From assembly GCA_005784505.1 (NCBI GenBank), contig VCAZ01000106.1, positions 1,510,555 to 1,574,554 of the forward strand: a DNA stretch of 64,000 nucleotides. The letters are read 5' to 3'. A program made the position numbers and the translations under genes. This stretch comes from Bagarius yarrelli (lineage: Eukaryota; Chordata; Actinopteri; Siluriformes; Sisoridae). Under the pieces are notes generated by a model. That model saw only the letters and a list, made by a program, of their open reading frames with translations, did no database searches and was not told the DNA's origin. Positions within the stretch are counted from its first letter, which is position 1. Each line of letters starts with the position of its first letter. Below are positions 9,258 through 19,409 of this stretch, piece by piece.

Positions 9258-10498
9258 CAGGACCTTTACCTAAGCGATCAGAGCAAATAACTTTCTAGAA
9301 TTAAAAAAAATGACATTATTAAATATGCCAAAAAATGGGGGGAAACGAAATAAACAAAAAATAATTTCAATAAAAATGTCGAATTAAAACTTGTTTAAAA
9401 GTTCTTAAAATCTAAAATCACTTTAAATGTAAAACTTTTAAAAAAAACCCTTAAAAATATTTAAATTAAATATTGATTAAAACTTGAATAAAAATGAAGA
9501 ACATTTTTCAAATTAAACTAAAATTAAAACTTGGTAACTATAAAAAAGCAAAAAAAGTTTTGAACAAATACTATTATATTCAAAATTATTTAGAACATTT
9601 TTATCTTTTATTTCATAAATGTTCATTTTTTGTTTTCAGAATGAATTTTTTTCTTTTTAAAAATATTTTTTAAATAAATAATTTTATTTACATTACAAAA
9701 AACTGAAATGAACAGACTAGATTTCAAAATGTAAAACTTGTCGAATGATAAAACTTAAAATAATCAATTTTTAAAAAAATATTTATTCTTTTTAAAAGAA
9801 TGGATTAAAAACTAATTCTTTAAAATTGAATTTTCTTTTGGACAGAGAACTCAGTGGCGGCGAAGTCGGGAGGCTGTTTTCCCGGCTCGTCTCTGGTGCG
9901 GCTGAAGAATGGAGTGCTGAAGCAGGTGAAGGACCTGAAAGTGGGAGACGAGGTCTTGGCGGCAGACGAGTTGGGGAAGCTGGTCTACAGTGAGGTGGTC
10001 ATGTTTGCTGACCGCGACGCCGCAAAGAGGCGAGAGTTCCACATCATCGAGACCAGAAACCCGCCAATGAGAATTGCCCTCACTGCTGCGCACCTCCTCT
10101 TTGTGGTAAAGAACTCCACGCTGAGAGAGACGTTTGCCAGCGACGTGGCGCCAGGACAGGAAGTGATGATTCTGGATGAAGGATGGCATCTTCGCGCGGT
10201 CCTGGTGGATCAGATTTACAGAGAGGAACGCTGGGGATCCTTTGCGCCAGTCACAGGTCACGGCACCATCGTGGTGGACGACATCCTGGCTTCCTGCTAC
10301 GCCGCCGTACAGAACCAGAATCTGGCGCACTTAGCGTTTGCTCCTGTGCGCATTGTTTACAAGGTGGCACCGTTTCTGTTTGGCGGAATGACCCAAAACG
10401 ACGGCGTGCACTGGTACTCGGACTTCCTGTATGGAATTGGGAGACGGATTCTAGGCCCAGCTGTTTTTCATCCACTAAGCATTGAGAATAAGAGCTGA
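479..10498 (+). CDS. shh: Sonic hedgehog morphogen precursor (complete, 3 exons; probably shha)
   Basis: Coding exons 479-769, 6954-7215 and 9846-10498 (291+262+653 nt) join in phase into 401 residues. All junctions are GT-AG, and exon 2 has the usual hedgehog length of 262 nt. Residues 1-20 form a hydrophobic signal peptide. The mature signal starts at Cys21 (CGPGRGYG), the palmitoylation site. Zinc ligands are His137, Asp144 and His179; acidic calcium ligands are Glu86, Glu87, Asp92, Glu123, Asp126 and Asp128. Self-cleavage falls at Gly194|Cys195-Phe196, where the family attaches cholesterol. The Hint domain keeps Thr264, His267 (TAAH) and Cys335. Known role: secreted ligand for Patched, patterning neural tube, limb or fin and gut. 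Residues such as GHHFEE and KYGTLSR, as I recall the zebrafish proteins, match Shha better than Shhb, but the C-terminal HWYS motif recalls Shhb. The paralogue is therefore provisional. Convergent with rbm33. Confidence 0.96.
775..832 (+). repeat. (CT)n(CA)n microsatellite at the shh intron 1 donor
   Basis: An uninterrupted CT run (775-808) followed by a CA/CG run begins five bases inside intron 1. It directly abuts the 5' splice site at 770. Confidence 0.9.
1148..1440 (+). repeat. Degenerate AT-rich tandem repeat in shh intron 1
   Basis: About 17 loose copies of a 16-19 base unit resembling 'aaattaaaaatgaacc'. It carries no coding potential. Confidence 0.75.
1500..1635 (+). repeat. GA-rich purine tract
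   Basis: Interrupted (GA)n and (GACA)n sequence within shh intron 1, almost all purine on the + strand. Confidence 0.75.
1878..2085 (+). mobile_element. tRNA-derived SINE
   Basis: Head 'gtggtagctcagtgg' matches a tRNA A box, and 'ggttgtgggttt' matches a B box. The body has 'tgccactgatgggtctctgagcaag' -type sequence (quoted shortened: 'gggtctctgagcaag'), and the tail ends 'catgtaaatgtag'. This architecture matches tRNA-derived SINEs common in catfish and related fish. The copy is nearly full length but diverged, inserted in shh intron 1. Confidence 0.8.
2385..2825 (+). repeat. Long GA-rich tract in shh intron 1
   Basis: About 440 bases of imperfect (GA)n with GACC and CGAG interruptions, partly as a higher-order unit ('gagaccgagagacaaagga' occurs twice). 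Open frames here on both strands (Arg/Glu or Leu/Ser repeats) are artefacts of the repeat. Confidence 0.85.
2876..3082 (+). promoter_or_regulatory. Candidate intron 1 enhancer segment of shh
   Basis: A 200-base island of complex sequence between a GA tract and a CA microsatellite. It contains a forkhead-like TGTTTATT (3007-3014), a further ACAAAC, and a TCF/LEF-like CTTTGAT (3060-3066). Zebrafish shha intron 1 is known to hold floor-plate/notochord enhancers ar-A and ar-B. Equivalence is inferred from position and motifs only. Confidence 0.25.
3083..3174 (+). repeat. (CA)n microsatellite
   Basis: About 45 CA units with a single CG interruption, in shh intron 1. Confidence 0.95.
4020..4930 (+). 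repeat. 42-bp minisatellite, block 1 (shh intron 1)
   Basis: Tandem 42-base units resembling 'gtggattgtaattggttaga' + 'tggtggagatggtaatagagc'. Copies are ragged before 4400 and regular from 4418 to 4917. Because 42 is a multiple of three the array stays open (4418-4627, 4690-4917), giving 14-residue periodic peptides that are not genes. Block 1 is split from block 2 by a SINE. Confidence 0.9.
4936..5072 (-). mobile_element. Partial tRNA-derived SINE inside the minisatellite
   Basis: Reverse complement of the SINE tail and body: 'tttacatttgcagcatttt', then 'ggcagatgcccatatccag' and 'acctgagcaatgg'. It is diverged and lies between two blocks of the 42-bp array. Confidence 0.65.
5076..5700 (+). 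repeat. 42-bp minisatellite, block 2 (shh intron 1)
   Basis: About 15 units of the same 42-base repeat, the most homogeneous block. Nearly every unit carries TGATTGGTT, an inverted CCAAT box. One disrupted unit lies at 5440-5480. The minus-strand frame 5068-5586 is repeat translation. Confidence 0.92.
5703..5868 (+). promoter_or_regulatory. Unique segment in shh intron 1, possible regulatory element
   Basis: Complex sequence between the minisatellite and a CT run, including AGATTAAG and GATGAATTAATAACG (homeodomain-like TTAAT/ATTAA). No coding potential. Possible counterpart of an intron 1 enhancer, on position only. Confidence 0.22.
6062..6093 (+). repeat. (TG)n microsatellite
   Basis: Short TG run in shh intron 1. 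The unremarkable intron sequence before it (5869-6060) holds nothing I recognise. Confidence 0.85.
6270..6400 (+). repeat. Residual units of the 42-bp minisatellite
   Basis: About three degenerate units (for example 'gattgtaattggttaaaag') upstream of a SINE insertion. Confidence 0.6.
6413..6602 (+). mobile_element. tRNA-derived SINE
   Basis: Full-length-like copy: head 'tattagctcagtggttaag', body 'ccactgctgggcctctgag', tail 'ctctggataaaagtgtctgc' and 'caaatgctgtaaatgtaaat'. It is inserted into the 42-bp minisatellite field. Confidence 0.85.
6603..6790 (+). repeat. 42-bp minisatellite, terminal block
   Basis: Four to five diverged units ('ggattgtgattggctagatg') resume after the SINE and end about 160 bases before shh exon 2. 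Confidence 0.7.
6954..7215 (+). CDS. shh: shh coding exon 2: C-terminal half of the Hedge signalling domain
   Basis: 262 nt, from RCKDKLNSLAISVMNQW (phase 0) to CSVKA plus one base. The acceptor is 'ctttccttttcgcag' and the donor 'AGCAG|gtaac'. It carries the zinc-site residues His137, Asp144 and His179 and the acidic TEGWDEDG loop that binds calcium. No disruption is seen. Confidence 0.97.
7240..7267 (+). repeat. (TG)n microsatellite close to the exon 2 donor
   Basis: Short TG run starting 25 bases into shh intron 2. Confidence 0.9.
7822..7970 (+). repeat. Paired (CA)n and (TG)n microsatellites
   Basis: A CA run (7822-7889) and a TG run (7922-7968), 32 bases apart and complementary, so they could fold into a hairpin in the shh pre-mRNA. 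The sequence before it (7270-7820) is AT-rich and featureless. Confidence 0.9.
8190..8246 (+). repeat. (TA)n microsatellite
   Basis: TA run within the AT-rich middle of shh intron 2 (7980-8500), where nothing else is recognisable. Confidence 0.9.
8744..8841 (+). repeat. (GAGAA)n pentanucleotide repeat
   Basis: About 19 GAGAA/TAGAA units, nearly perfect over the last 16. Confidence 0.95.
8911..9045 (+). repeat. CT-rich microsatellite
   Basis: (CTCTGT)n and (CT)n with a C9 run, directly upstream of the candidate intron 2 enhancer. Confidence 0.9.
9070..9300 (+). promoter_or_regulatory. Candidate ar-C/SFPE2-type floor-plate and notochord enhancer in shh intron 2
   Basis: A complex, non-repetitive island in an otherwise repetitive intron. 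It holds two forkhead-type sites, GCAAATA at 9103-9109 and 9283-9289 (TATTTGC on the other strand), each preceded by 'GA', and a third ACAAAC at 9134-9139. It also has a homeodomain TAATTA (9185-9190) and a SOX-like ACAATG (9153-9158). A CA microsatellite (about 9213-9255) interrupts it. Zebrafish ar-C and mouse SFPE2 lie in intron 2 of Shh and combine FoxA and homeodomain sites. Assignment rests on position and motif mix. Confidence 0.5.
9301..9840 (+). other. AT-rich end of shh intron 2, nothing recognised
   Basis: Low-complexity A/T-rich sequence with many A and T homopolymers, leading to the exon 3 acceptor 'ttttcttttggacag'. Confidence 0.6.
9846..10498 (+). CDS. shh: shh coding exon 3: Hint self-processing domain and C-terminus
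   Basis: 653 nt, starting AG (completing Glu185) then NSVAAKSGGCFPGS. The thioester-forming Cys195, the TAAH motif (Thr264, His267) and the Cys335 of ASCYA are present, so auto-cleavage and cholesterol transfer should be intact. The segment after the Hint core is short (401 residues in all, against 462 in human) and ends HPLSIENKS. The C-terminal HWYSDFLYGIG motif is a conserved hedgehog tail feature. Stop TGA at 10496-10498. An overlapping + frame at 10183-10485 is a shadow. Confidence 0.97.
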
Positions 10499-10607
10499 AA
10501 GACAGCGGGACTCTCTCTCTCTCTGTCTTTCGTCTTCGCTCTCAATCTCTCTATATACACATATATATCAAAGACTGATGTAGGACCAGAAACGATATTA
10601 GAATATA

Positions 10608-10613
10608 AATAAA
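10608..10613 (+). terminator. shh: Polyadenylation signal AATAAA, proximal
   Basis: Canonical hexamer 110 bases after the shh stop. Usage relative to the distal signals cannot be judged from sequence. Confidence 0.4.
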
Positions 10614-10896
10614 GAGACACACGGGCCCCCAATCATGGAGGAGGACAATGAGGCGGGATATTTATTAATTTACAGACACCATCTCAAAAAAAAAAAAAAA
10701 AAAAAAACGAGAAATGGAGCCTTTTAAGTGTCCTGAATAATTTATTTATTCACACATAAACTTGGGCTGCTTATCTCTCACTCTCTCTCACATACACACA
10801 CAAACAAACATCTAGGATTGTGTTTCAGCATGTGTGTGTGTGTGTAGCATCGGGATGTACTGAATCTATTTTTGTATACTTCGAAAAAAAAAAAAG

Positions 10897-10902
10897 AATA
10901 AA
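10897..10902 (+). terminator. shh: Polyadenylation signal AATAAA, distal
   Basis: Canonical hexamer about 400 bases after the stop, in the transition to intergenic sequence. Confidence 0.4.
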
Positions 10903-10920
10903 TGGCGACTGAGGCATGCG

Positions 10921-11880
10921 CTAACCTTCCTGCTTCCTGCCACCTGTTCTCCATGCCAGGGGGCGGAGCTTAACTTACACATGGCTTAACGAAGGCTAGC
11001 AGCTATAGGGCTAGCTGTCACGCGCAGTATTTTGTGGCTAGCTGGAAAAACGACAACGAGAAAAAAATTGATGTCACAAGATTTTTCACATTTTAAGTTA
11101 AGCCCCACCCTTTCTAGACTTCTTTGTGTTCCAGTTTTAAGGTTAACATATGTTTGAACGGTGATGTAACGGACAAAAAATAATTTTAATAATAATGATT
11201 TTAAAAAAGGGTTCGTTCCAAATAGCAGCATTATTTTTAGCGATATTTTTTATTTTCTCTGCACATGCCTGCGAGTGTCCGAACGACTCTCTGACTGTTA
11301 TATCTATTTTTCGAGAATTTGGGGGGTCCATAAATTATATTTTTCTACACAGAATTGTAAATTAGATTTTGACTGTTGGATCGATGCCGAATCACTTGAA
11401 CTATGAATTATGAGAATATATTTTAATTTAAGTAGTCACAGAGTTTCTTTGTGCTATTAATTATTTTTAATTGTTTTATCATTTTTTATTTTTATTATAG
11501 TTATACTGATTTTTTTAACCATTTCTTCTTCTCGCCATCCGGATATTTCACTATTCTAACCGCGGAGTTCCAAACCAAACGATTCCGTAACTCGTGTAAA
11601 TTAACTAAAAAAAATGTATTTTTATTTTTTTTCTCCAGTTTTATTTTGTAATAGTTGAATAGTTTTACAGAAATAAAAATGTAGCAGAGATGTACAGGCT
11701 CCATGTGTCAGGAAATGTATAGAGATGATTATTTATATGTTTATATTATAAAAAATGTGACAAAGAAATAGTGTCTGTGAATTTTTTCCCTCTCTTTTAT
11801 TGTTAGAAATAACTTTAATAGCAAACTAAAGGAGAAAGAATAAAAATGAGTATTAGAAATGAACAGAAGGACAGTGGAAT
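10921..11880 (+). other. Intergenic / possible extended shh 3'UTR
   Basis: AT-rich sequence without coding potential. An AATAAA at 11672-11677 is the only transcript-end signal noted. Confidence 0.5.
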
Positions 11881-12960
11881 TGTGAATAGACTGATAGATT
11901 GATGGATGACTTGATAGATGTACAGGCGGTTTAAAGGATGGATTGATGGTTGAGTGAAAAGGTTTCTATCAACTTTAGGATAAATGAATAGAAAGATGGG
12001 TGTTTATAGATGTAGGGTAGGATGGACGAATAGATTCATAGAGTAAATTTACTGCTGAAAAGAGTTTTACAATAAAGAAATGGATGCATGAATAGTGAGT
12101 TATAGGAGTGATAGAATAAAAGATTGATGAGCAGGGAGTCATATAGACTAAGAGATGGATGATGAGATGATGAAAATGGTATAGACTGATAGACAGATGA
12201 TTCAATTATTGCTCTACTGTCAGATAGAAGACTGGATAGATGGATCATTTGTTAAGTTGATGGATAATTGGATGGTTAGATGACTGGACGAATGCATAGA
12301 TAGATGATTGGATAGATTGATGACTGGAGAAATCGCTATATATTTATATGGATTGATGAATGAATTGATTTAATGGATTAATGACTGGATTGATAGATAT
12401 TTAGATGGTTGATTGAATGGATTGATGACTAGATGAATAGATGGTTGATTGGATAGATAAATGGAATGAATGGATAGATGACTGGATGGATATATATATA
12501 GATTGTTGAATGGATGGACTGATAATTAAATAAATGGACAGATAGATGGCTGACTAAATGGATGGATAAATGACTGACCAAATGGATTGATGACTGGATG
12601 AATAGATGAATACATGGTTGAATAGATGGATTCATAGATGGACAAAAAGTTGATTGAAGAAAAAGATAAGTGACCAAATAGATTGATGAACTGGATGAAT
12701 GGATGGATAAATAATTGAATGGATGGATTGATGACTGGACGAATGGATGGATAGATGGTTGTTAGGATGAACTAGTAACTGGATAAATGGATGGATAGAT
12801 AAATGATTAAACAGATCGATAGCTTGATTAATGGATGGATAGACGGCTGACTGGATAGACTGATGAATGGATGGATAGATGGCTGACTGGATAGACTGAT
12901 GAATGGATGAATAAATAGGTAGATGGATGATCAGATGAATCAGAATGTTTAACTAAAAGA
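11880..12960 (+). repeat. Degenerate GATG/GGAT-type tandem repeat field
   Basis: About 1.1 kb of loosely repeated 'gatggatagatgactggat'-like sequence. Period is variable around multiples of four. A local 36-base duplication ('gctgactggatagactgatg') occurs near 12846-12905. Open frames are repeat translation. Confidence 0.85.
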
Positions 12961-13002
12961 TGAATAAACAGCCAGACTGTTCGATGGAAGGTAAATAGTT
13001 TC

Positions 13003-13235
13003 TATGTTCCTCTCATTGCTTCTGTCTCTCTTTCCTTGTGTCTCGCTCTCTCCTGTCTCTCTCTTGCTCTTTCCTTCTGTCACTCCTCCTATCTCTCGCT
13101 CTCTCTCTCCTTCTGTCTTTCGTTCTCTCTCCCCTTTTCGCGCTCTCTCCTTCTGTCTGTCTCATTTTCCTTCGGTGTGTCTCTTTCCTTGTATCTCTGT
13201 CTTTCTTTCCTTCTGTCTGTTTCTCTCCTGAAGAG
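13003..13235 (+). repeat. CT-rich degenerate microsatellite
   Basis: Pyrimidine-rich (CTCT, CCTTCTGT) tract. The sequence from 13236 to 13835 is AT-rich with nothing recognised. Confidence 0.8.
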
Positions 13236-13836
13236 TCATGAAGAGAAAAAATGATGGAAACCTAAATTGAAAAACCAAAAAGAAATTAAAATAGGAATAA
13301 AGGAATAAATAAAGAAATTCTAAAATTGAAAATAATCCAAAAAATAAAATACAAAAATTAAAAATTACTTTTAATGAACAGTAACTGTTAAAAATAAGAG
13401 TTAAACCATAATTGACCAGTTTATAAATCTGAGGGGAAAAAATAAATGATAAATAAATGATCAAGTGAAAAACATTCTGACATAAGACGCGAATAAAAGA
13501 AAAGAAAGGTAAAACACAAATTAAGAAAAGTTTTTAATAAGCAAACATTAAGAAAAAATATGCAATTAAGGTGAAAATAAAACGACTTTTTAAAAATACA
13601 ATTCCAGACTCGATCTTTTCTCTGCTTATCCGTTTGTGTGTTTAGAAAACTTTTTTTAAAAGCTTTTGAACTGTGTTGCAACACGAACAGAAATTCCACC
13701 GACGCACACTTTATTGTGTGTGTTTTTTGACCTTGCACGCTTTATGCCTGTGCATACAAAAGCATCCAAAAAGTATAAAAGCACAAGCATTCCGCAGCGC
13801 ACGGGTAAATACAGCGGCGAAATTCTGCAAAAGGCT

Positions 13837-13837
<1 letters not shown>

Positions 13838-13872
<35 letters not shown>
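13838..13872 (+). repeat. (GA)n microsatellite
   Basis: About 16 GA units. Confidence 0.9.
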
Positions 13873-13874
<2 letters not shown>

Positions 13875-13911
13875 CAAGGCCATCTAGATAATAAATAAAA
13901 GGAAAAAGCAT

Positions 13912-13926
13912 ATTATATTATATATA

Positions 13927-13998
<72 letters not shown>
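13912..13998 (+). repeat. (TA)n microsatellite
   Basis: Long TA run with two TTA interruptions. 14000-14660 beyond it is unique intergenic sequence without a recognised feature. Confidence 0.93.
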
Positions 13999-14003
<5 letters not shown>

Positions 14004-14679
14004 CCTTGAAATCAAGTCTTTTACATGTGAACAATAAAACAATCAAACATTACTTTAATTCGGTTCCTCTGAAGCTCCTGCCAACGCTTATTTTCTAAAG
14101 CACTAATAAAGCGAAGGAGGAAGCATCAAGAGAAAATTTTGGATGAAGCATTAAAAACACTACAAAAAGTTTGTGTTGTTTTAAATTGCATAAACGCTGT
14201 GAAAAATGTCTTTTTGGAAGGTTTTTCATGTTGACAGTGGCAATTTTTGATAAGTTTGGCTTGCACTACAGCGCCACCCATGTTAAACTGTACTATTGCA
14301 GGCTCTTACATCAAGTCATATAAAATCAAACGACTATTCGACAACAAATATTTGTCCGTTTTATTGTCAACTATTGATGACGTCAACTTAATGTTTTCAA
14401 CCCTATTTCCATGAAAAAAAAAAAATAATAATCCACCGTAAATCCTATACATCCCATAATCCCAGCATTAATCTGGCACAACTGTCATTCAAACAGTATT
14501 AATCCCAGCATTAATCCATTAATTCCAGCACGAATCCCAACACTACTGTTACAGGTCAGTTTTGCAGATTGTGTTTTTTTTTAATGTTATGATGTGGTGT
14601 GTATTATTCTGTAGTCATAGTGTGACACTCATGCAGATCACCCCACACACACACAAACACACACTTGTTTTAGGTGGTT

Positions 14680-14685
14680 TTTATT
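14680..14685 (-). terminator. rbm33: Candidate distal polyadenylation signal of rbm33
   Basis: AATAAA on the - strand followed by a GT-rich stretch (complement of the CA run at 14644-14662), resembling a downstream element. Confidence 0.4.
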
Positions 14686-17532
14686 GCGTTTGAAGTTTAC
14701 ATTGATATGATAAGATTCAGACATTTACACACTGATGCGTGTAGGACAGCATTTAAGGAGCACAGTTTACTTCACACACTAACAGTTGATCACATGCCTC
14801 TTACAGCGAACAGTCTTTTACAGTGTTTTCTCCACAATAACAACGCAGACGTGTGTGCGCGTGTGTGTATCTGAAAAATCTCTCAGAACTCTGAGCAAGC
14901 GTTTGATTGTTCACTCGGGTGCAGCGCCACTGATCCGCAGTAAACTAATTAAGGAAATCCACGCCCTGCGTCCGCCTGCTTTAATATAGAAGAAAAATCA
15001 TGTCATGTGAACATTAAAGAAGCAGTTAGCATCAGGAAGCTGAGCTGCTACTCTGATTGGACGACGGAACTGCTCGTGCGACCCAGACCTGCTAAGAAAG
15101 GTGATTACATTAGAGGTGAATCTCGTACGCCAGGAACACTTGCTGTGGACAAAGCAATCGTTAGTTAGAACAAAATCCAGCATCTATCTTAAAAGGTGTG
15201 GTATTAATTAAAGGGGCAGTATGTGAAATTTACCACCGTGACGGCACCTGAAATAATCAGATTATTCAAAAGACACCAAAAAAGAAAACAAAATTTAGAA
15301 AAATTGTCTCACGTTCTTGTTTACATCAATTTTGGCGCCACCTACTGCTTATTTCAACTGAATTTTATTTCGAACTGCAACTTAAACATAACTGTTGGTT
15401 GTCTTACAGGAAGCAGCTTCTGGCTACATGTTATCTCTTGTCCAGAAATCAGCCATAAGAGAGATACTGTTCACTAGCATCGCTTTAATGACTATGTGAC
15501 GTTTAAGGGTTCTATTGCCGTATACTAATGCATAAGATGTGAAGTTAACAGTGGTACTTTCAGATTTCAAAAGTTTCTAATTATCAGTATTAACAAAACC
15601 GTTTTTAAACTGGATTCTGTTTTATAGCTGATAAAGTGAGTTTACAAGCTTAAAAGCAAATAAACAATTCTGGCCCTGAATCTAGCTCCATCCCCGAAGC
15701 TCAAACTACTGTTAGATTCTACCTTTTTTTGTTAAACTTAAAAAGCAACCAGGAAATTATTTTAACAGTTGTGGGAAGTTGACGGCTTTAGTATAAATTG
15801 TCTTGCAAGCACATGAAAGAGCGCTAAAAATACAGACTGGCACTTTAAGTTTCTGTGCTTAAATACACTTAAAGATGTCTAAAAAACTTTAGACAAGGAA
15901 TAAAATGAACTGAAGTCGATCAGTTGACATGTTTTGTGTCTGATGCTTAAAAGTTATCCATTGAAACATTAAGGCTAAAATTTTACCTATAAAAAAAGCC
16001 CAAATATATAAATAACTACATATGTTACTTCTCAAAATAACAAAACATTAACCTTTATACTGGAAAATGGCAACGCAAACACCGGACACCAAACATGTCT
16101 ATTACATCGACTATTAACAAATCCCAACAAAATAAACATGTTTGCCATGTCTGGAACAACCAACCTGCAAATAAAGAGGTTTAATCAGTACAAATATAAA
16201 AAACAGGTTCTAAATTATAAAAAAATTAAGAAATATCAGCTTTTAAAAACATTTCCAGCACCTCAAAGCCCCACTAGAGTCGCACAGTTATCAAAGAAAA
16301 TCCCTAAAAACTTTTCCAAAACTTTTTAACTCAACTGAACCACAGGGCAGAACAACAAACATTTTTAAATCAATTGTAAAAGTGCAATCGTTTTCTAACG
16401 AAGTTACTTTCAGATTCAATATGAACCGGGGTTACTTTCTTATGAGATTTTTTTTTTTAAATAAAAAAAAAAAAAAAAAAAAATCTTAAAAATATATCTG
16501 TATATTATATCAGACAGGTGTCATGTGACACGGTCAGCACAGCTGATACGCTTTCGATGCATCAATGCAATCCAGAAAAATAATTAGGGTGTAATAAATA
16601 TGAAGGCCAAAGTGTTAGAAATAAAAAAATAAAGACACAAAAAACATCAAATCAAAAACGAGCATGCAGGTACAGAACATTAAAGACATCTTACCAAGGT
16701 TTAAGAGAGACCTGTGGACATGATATAAATAAAGCCCCCACATGTGACCCCTATTTAAGCAACAGTTTCATATCCGTTTCTAATTTTTGTCTGGAAAATA
16801 TGTCGACATCTTTCATGTTTGGACTTTTTTTCCACTATTTAAAAAAATTTTAACCAAAAATAAATAAAAATGACAGCCTGCTAGAACGAGAGACATAAGC
16901 CGTCTGGGAATCATAGCAACTAGCTAGTCCTGACTAACTGACTAGTGTGTGGAACTGGAAAAAAATGCCAAATGTGAAAGCAGTCTTTAACTTTAAATTC
17001 ATGATAAATAATATTTTTTAAAAAATATAAATACACATACAATTCGAGAATTGACCCAATAAAACGATCTAAAAACCATCTTTTTGATTTTACTTCCCCA
17101 AACTTTCACCCCCCAAAACACATGGATGGAGAAATTAAAATGGTGAAATGATCGAAGAGGAGATTAGGTTTTTTAGTGAACTTCCTGCACATATGTTTCG
17201 TTACACCGTATACACATGACCATAGTTTATTTTTTTTACTTTTTCACTTAGTTTTTTAATCTTTAAAAGGACTTTAAATGATAATCCTGCCAAAGAGAAA
17301 CGTCTTGGCCTACGCATGCTTCTTTAAACAGAATGAATAAAACAATTCAGCCAATATGTAGTTCAGTACAAAACAATCTGAAAATTCTAATTGGGAAAAA
17401 AAATTATAATATAAAAAAAAAAAGTCAACTTGGGTTTCAGTTCCTTGTTAATTAAAGCCAGTTGTATGTACATGAGCGTTAGCACAGATAGCGGCTGCTC
17501 CCAAACACACTGCTACACCTGGACAAGCGCTG

Positions 17533-17569
<37 letters not shown>

Positions 17570-17605
17570 TAAAGCTAAAGAAAGGGATATGAGGGCAGCT
17601 TCCGG

Positions 17606-17608
<3 letters not shown>

Positions 17609-17691
<83 letters not shown>
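17609..17691 (+). repeat. (TA)n microsatellite
   Basis: About 40 TA units within the presumed rbm33 3'UTR, preceded by a 32-base homopolymer A run at 17536-17567. Confidence 0.95.
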
Positions 17692-17693
<2 letters not shown>

Positions 17694-19409
17694 ATATAAA
17701 AACTAAATCTACTTTTACCACTAGAACGCCAGTTAGCAATAAACCCTAAGAGCGGAAAAGGTGACAAACATTTATTCAAGGCTATTTCATGATACGCAAG
17801 GAGAAAAAGTAAAAGAGAGCTAAGCGACGATTTAAACCGGGAGACTCAGACATGTTAAACAGAAATCAATGGACTTCAAAACAAATCATTCTTTTGAAAC
17901 TCAAATTTCTGCCAGAAAAGCCAAATCTAATCCCCTCAAATGTTGTTAGCAATGCTAATAAGCTAATCACTCAGACAGTCACTGAGGATATGAAGAAAAG
18001 ACATCATAAAAACTACACTAAAGAATATAAAATACAGAGAAAAAAAGGTATAGAGAAAGAAAGAGGAGTTATAGCCTGATTTCCACTCACTAGTAGCAAC
18101 CCTAGCATTAGCATGCTTTACATCCCTACATTTAGGGAAAGGAAGAGCGCACTGGAGCAACACACTAAACAAACTGATAAAAAGAGCCAGATTATTTTCC
18201 CCAGAAAACAAAACCCAAACCCATTAAAATGTAAACCACTTCTAATTGATTGACAAAGGCAGCTAACGCCACACCAACAACAAACTAAACAACAAACACA
18301 ACAAAGAGCTGAACTTCTGTCTGGAAATAACGCCACTTACAGGCATCAAAAATCGAACTCTGGAGCTGTGAATCAAAGAGTTTAGTGGAAGTGGAAAAAA
18401 GTAAGGAAAAACAGAACTCAGCAGCATTAGCGTAATATTCCTAGAATCTTAACCTATTGCACAAAAAATATAGTCATCAAACATCATAGCACAAACTTTA
18501 TAGCTAACCAGATTAGAGTTAGTGTTAAAAAATACCTCAGAAAAAAAGAGAGAAAGAAGAATTATAATAATACCAAAGTCTTGAAATATCACAGAGCAAG
18601 GAAGCTATGGCTAATTACCTACAGCGCTAACATGCAAACTTTTGAGGCTGGTGTTTTATTTAAATGCAAATATTAATAATCAGTTTATAGAACATTCAAA
18701 ATGTGATTTTGCTTAAGGGGAAAATAGCCTATGTGGAAATATGGTATTAAAATAAAAAATGTGGTTAATATTTTAACCTGCACTTAGAGGCGCAAACTAA
18801 AACTCTCACTACTAAAAGCTGTTTGTTGAGGAAATGTGGCGATATATTAATAACAGAGGCATCAGAAATACTCGGATTGTCGGTTATTACGCATCTGAAT
18901 CTCCTACACTCAGTATTTACTTGCATGCTGCCCTCTAGTGGTGGCTAAAAAGAACTGTAACTCCAGTCTGACCTTATGGAAGAGCGATCTTGTCCAGTGC
19001 ACGTAAAAAACCCCCCAAAAATACGTGAATGTGCAGGACAGGAGCAACCGCTATTGAGTGCTGTTCTACAATACGCAGGTTTTTCTTTGAAAACAGCATT
19101 TTACGTCTTTCACTTACTGCTTAAAAGAAAAACTGAAACAATAACAATAATAATAATAAGCGGCATCTCTACAGTCAGAGCAATTTCACTGCGTTTGACA
19201 GTTTTGGACATAAATGGCTAGAGTACATAACAACTGCTCCCAGGAAACGCAGGACGATTCTTTTTGATCTATCCAAGTGATGTCATGTTAGTTTCTCAGA
19301 GACACGTGTTAGTGTTTTGAGAGCTGTCATGTAAAACTAGCCTTGGATCCCAAATTTACTTCCGTTTGCAGGCTTTGCGGTGATCGTTCTCTCACTTGGT
19401 TTTCCGTCC

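Larger units (their letters stand above)
10499..10920 (+). other. shh: shh 3'UTR (minimum extent)
   Basis: Non-coding sequence after the stop with CT and TA microsatellites, a 23-A run (10686-10708) and two AATAAA signals (10608-10613 and 10897-10902). A third AATAAA at 11672-11677 could give a longer form of about 1.2 kb. Confidence 0.55.
14665..19409 (-). other. rbm33: Probable long 3'UTR of rbm33
   Basis: From the rbm33 stop (19410) down to an AATAAA on the - strand (14685-14680) there is 4.7 kb of mostly unique AU-rich sequence without splice-supported coding frames. Mammalian RBM33 also has a multi-kilobase 3'UTR. Inside are a poly-A/T run (17536-17567) and a TA microsatellite. An internal signal at 17776-17771 could yield a shorter form. 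The extent is inferred. Confidence 0.45.
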
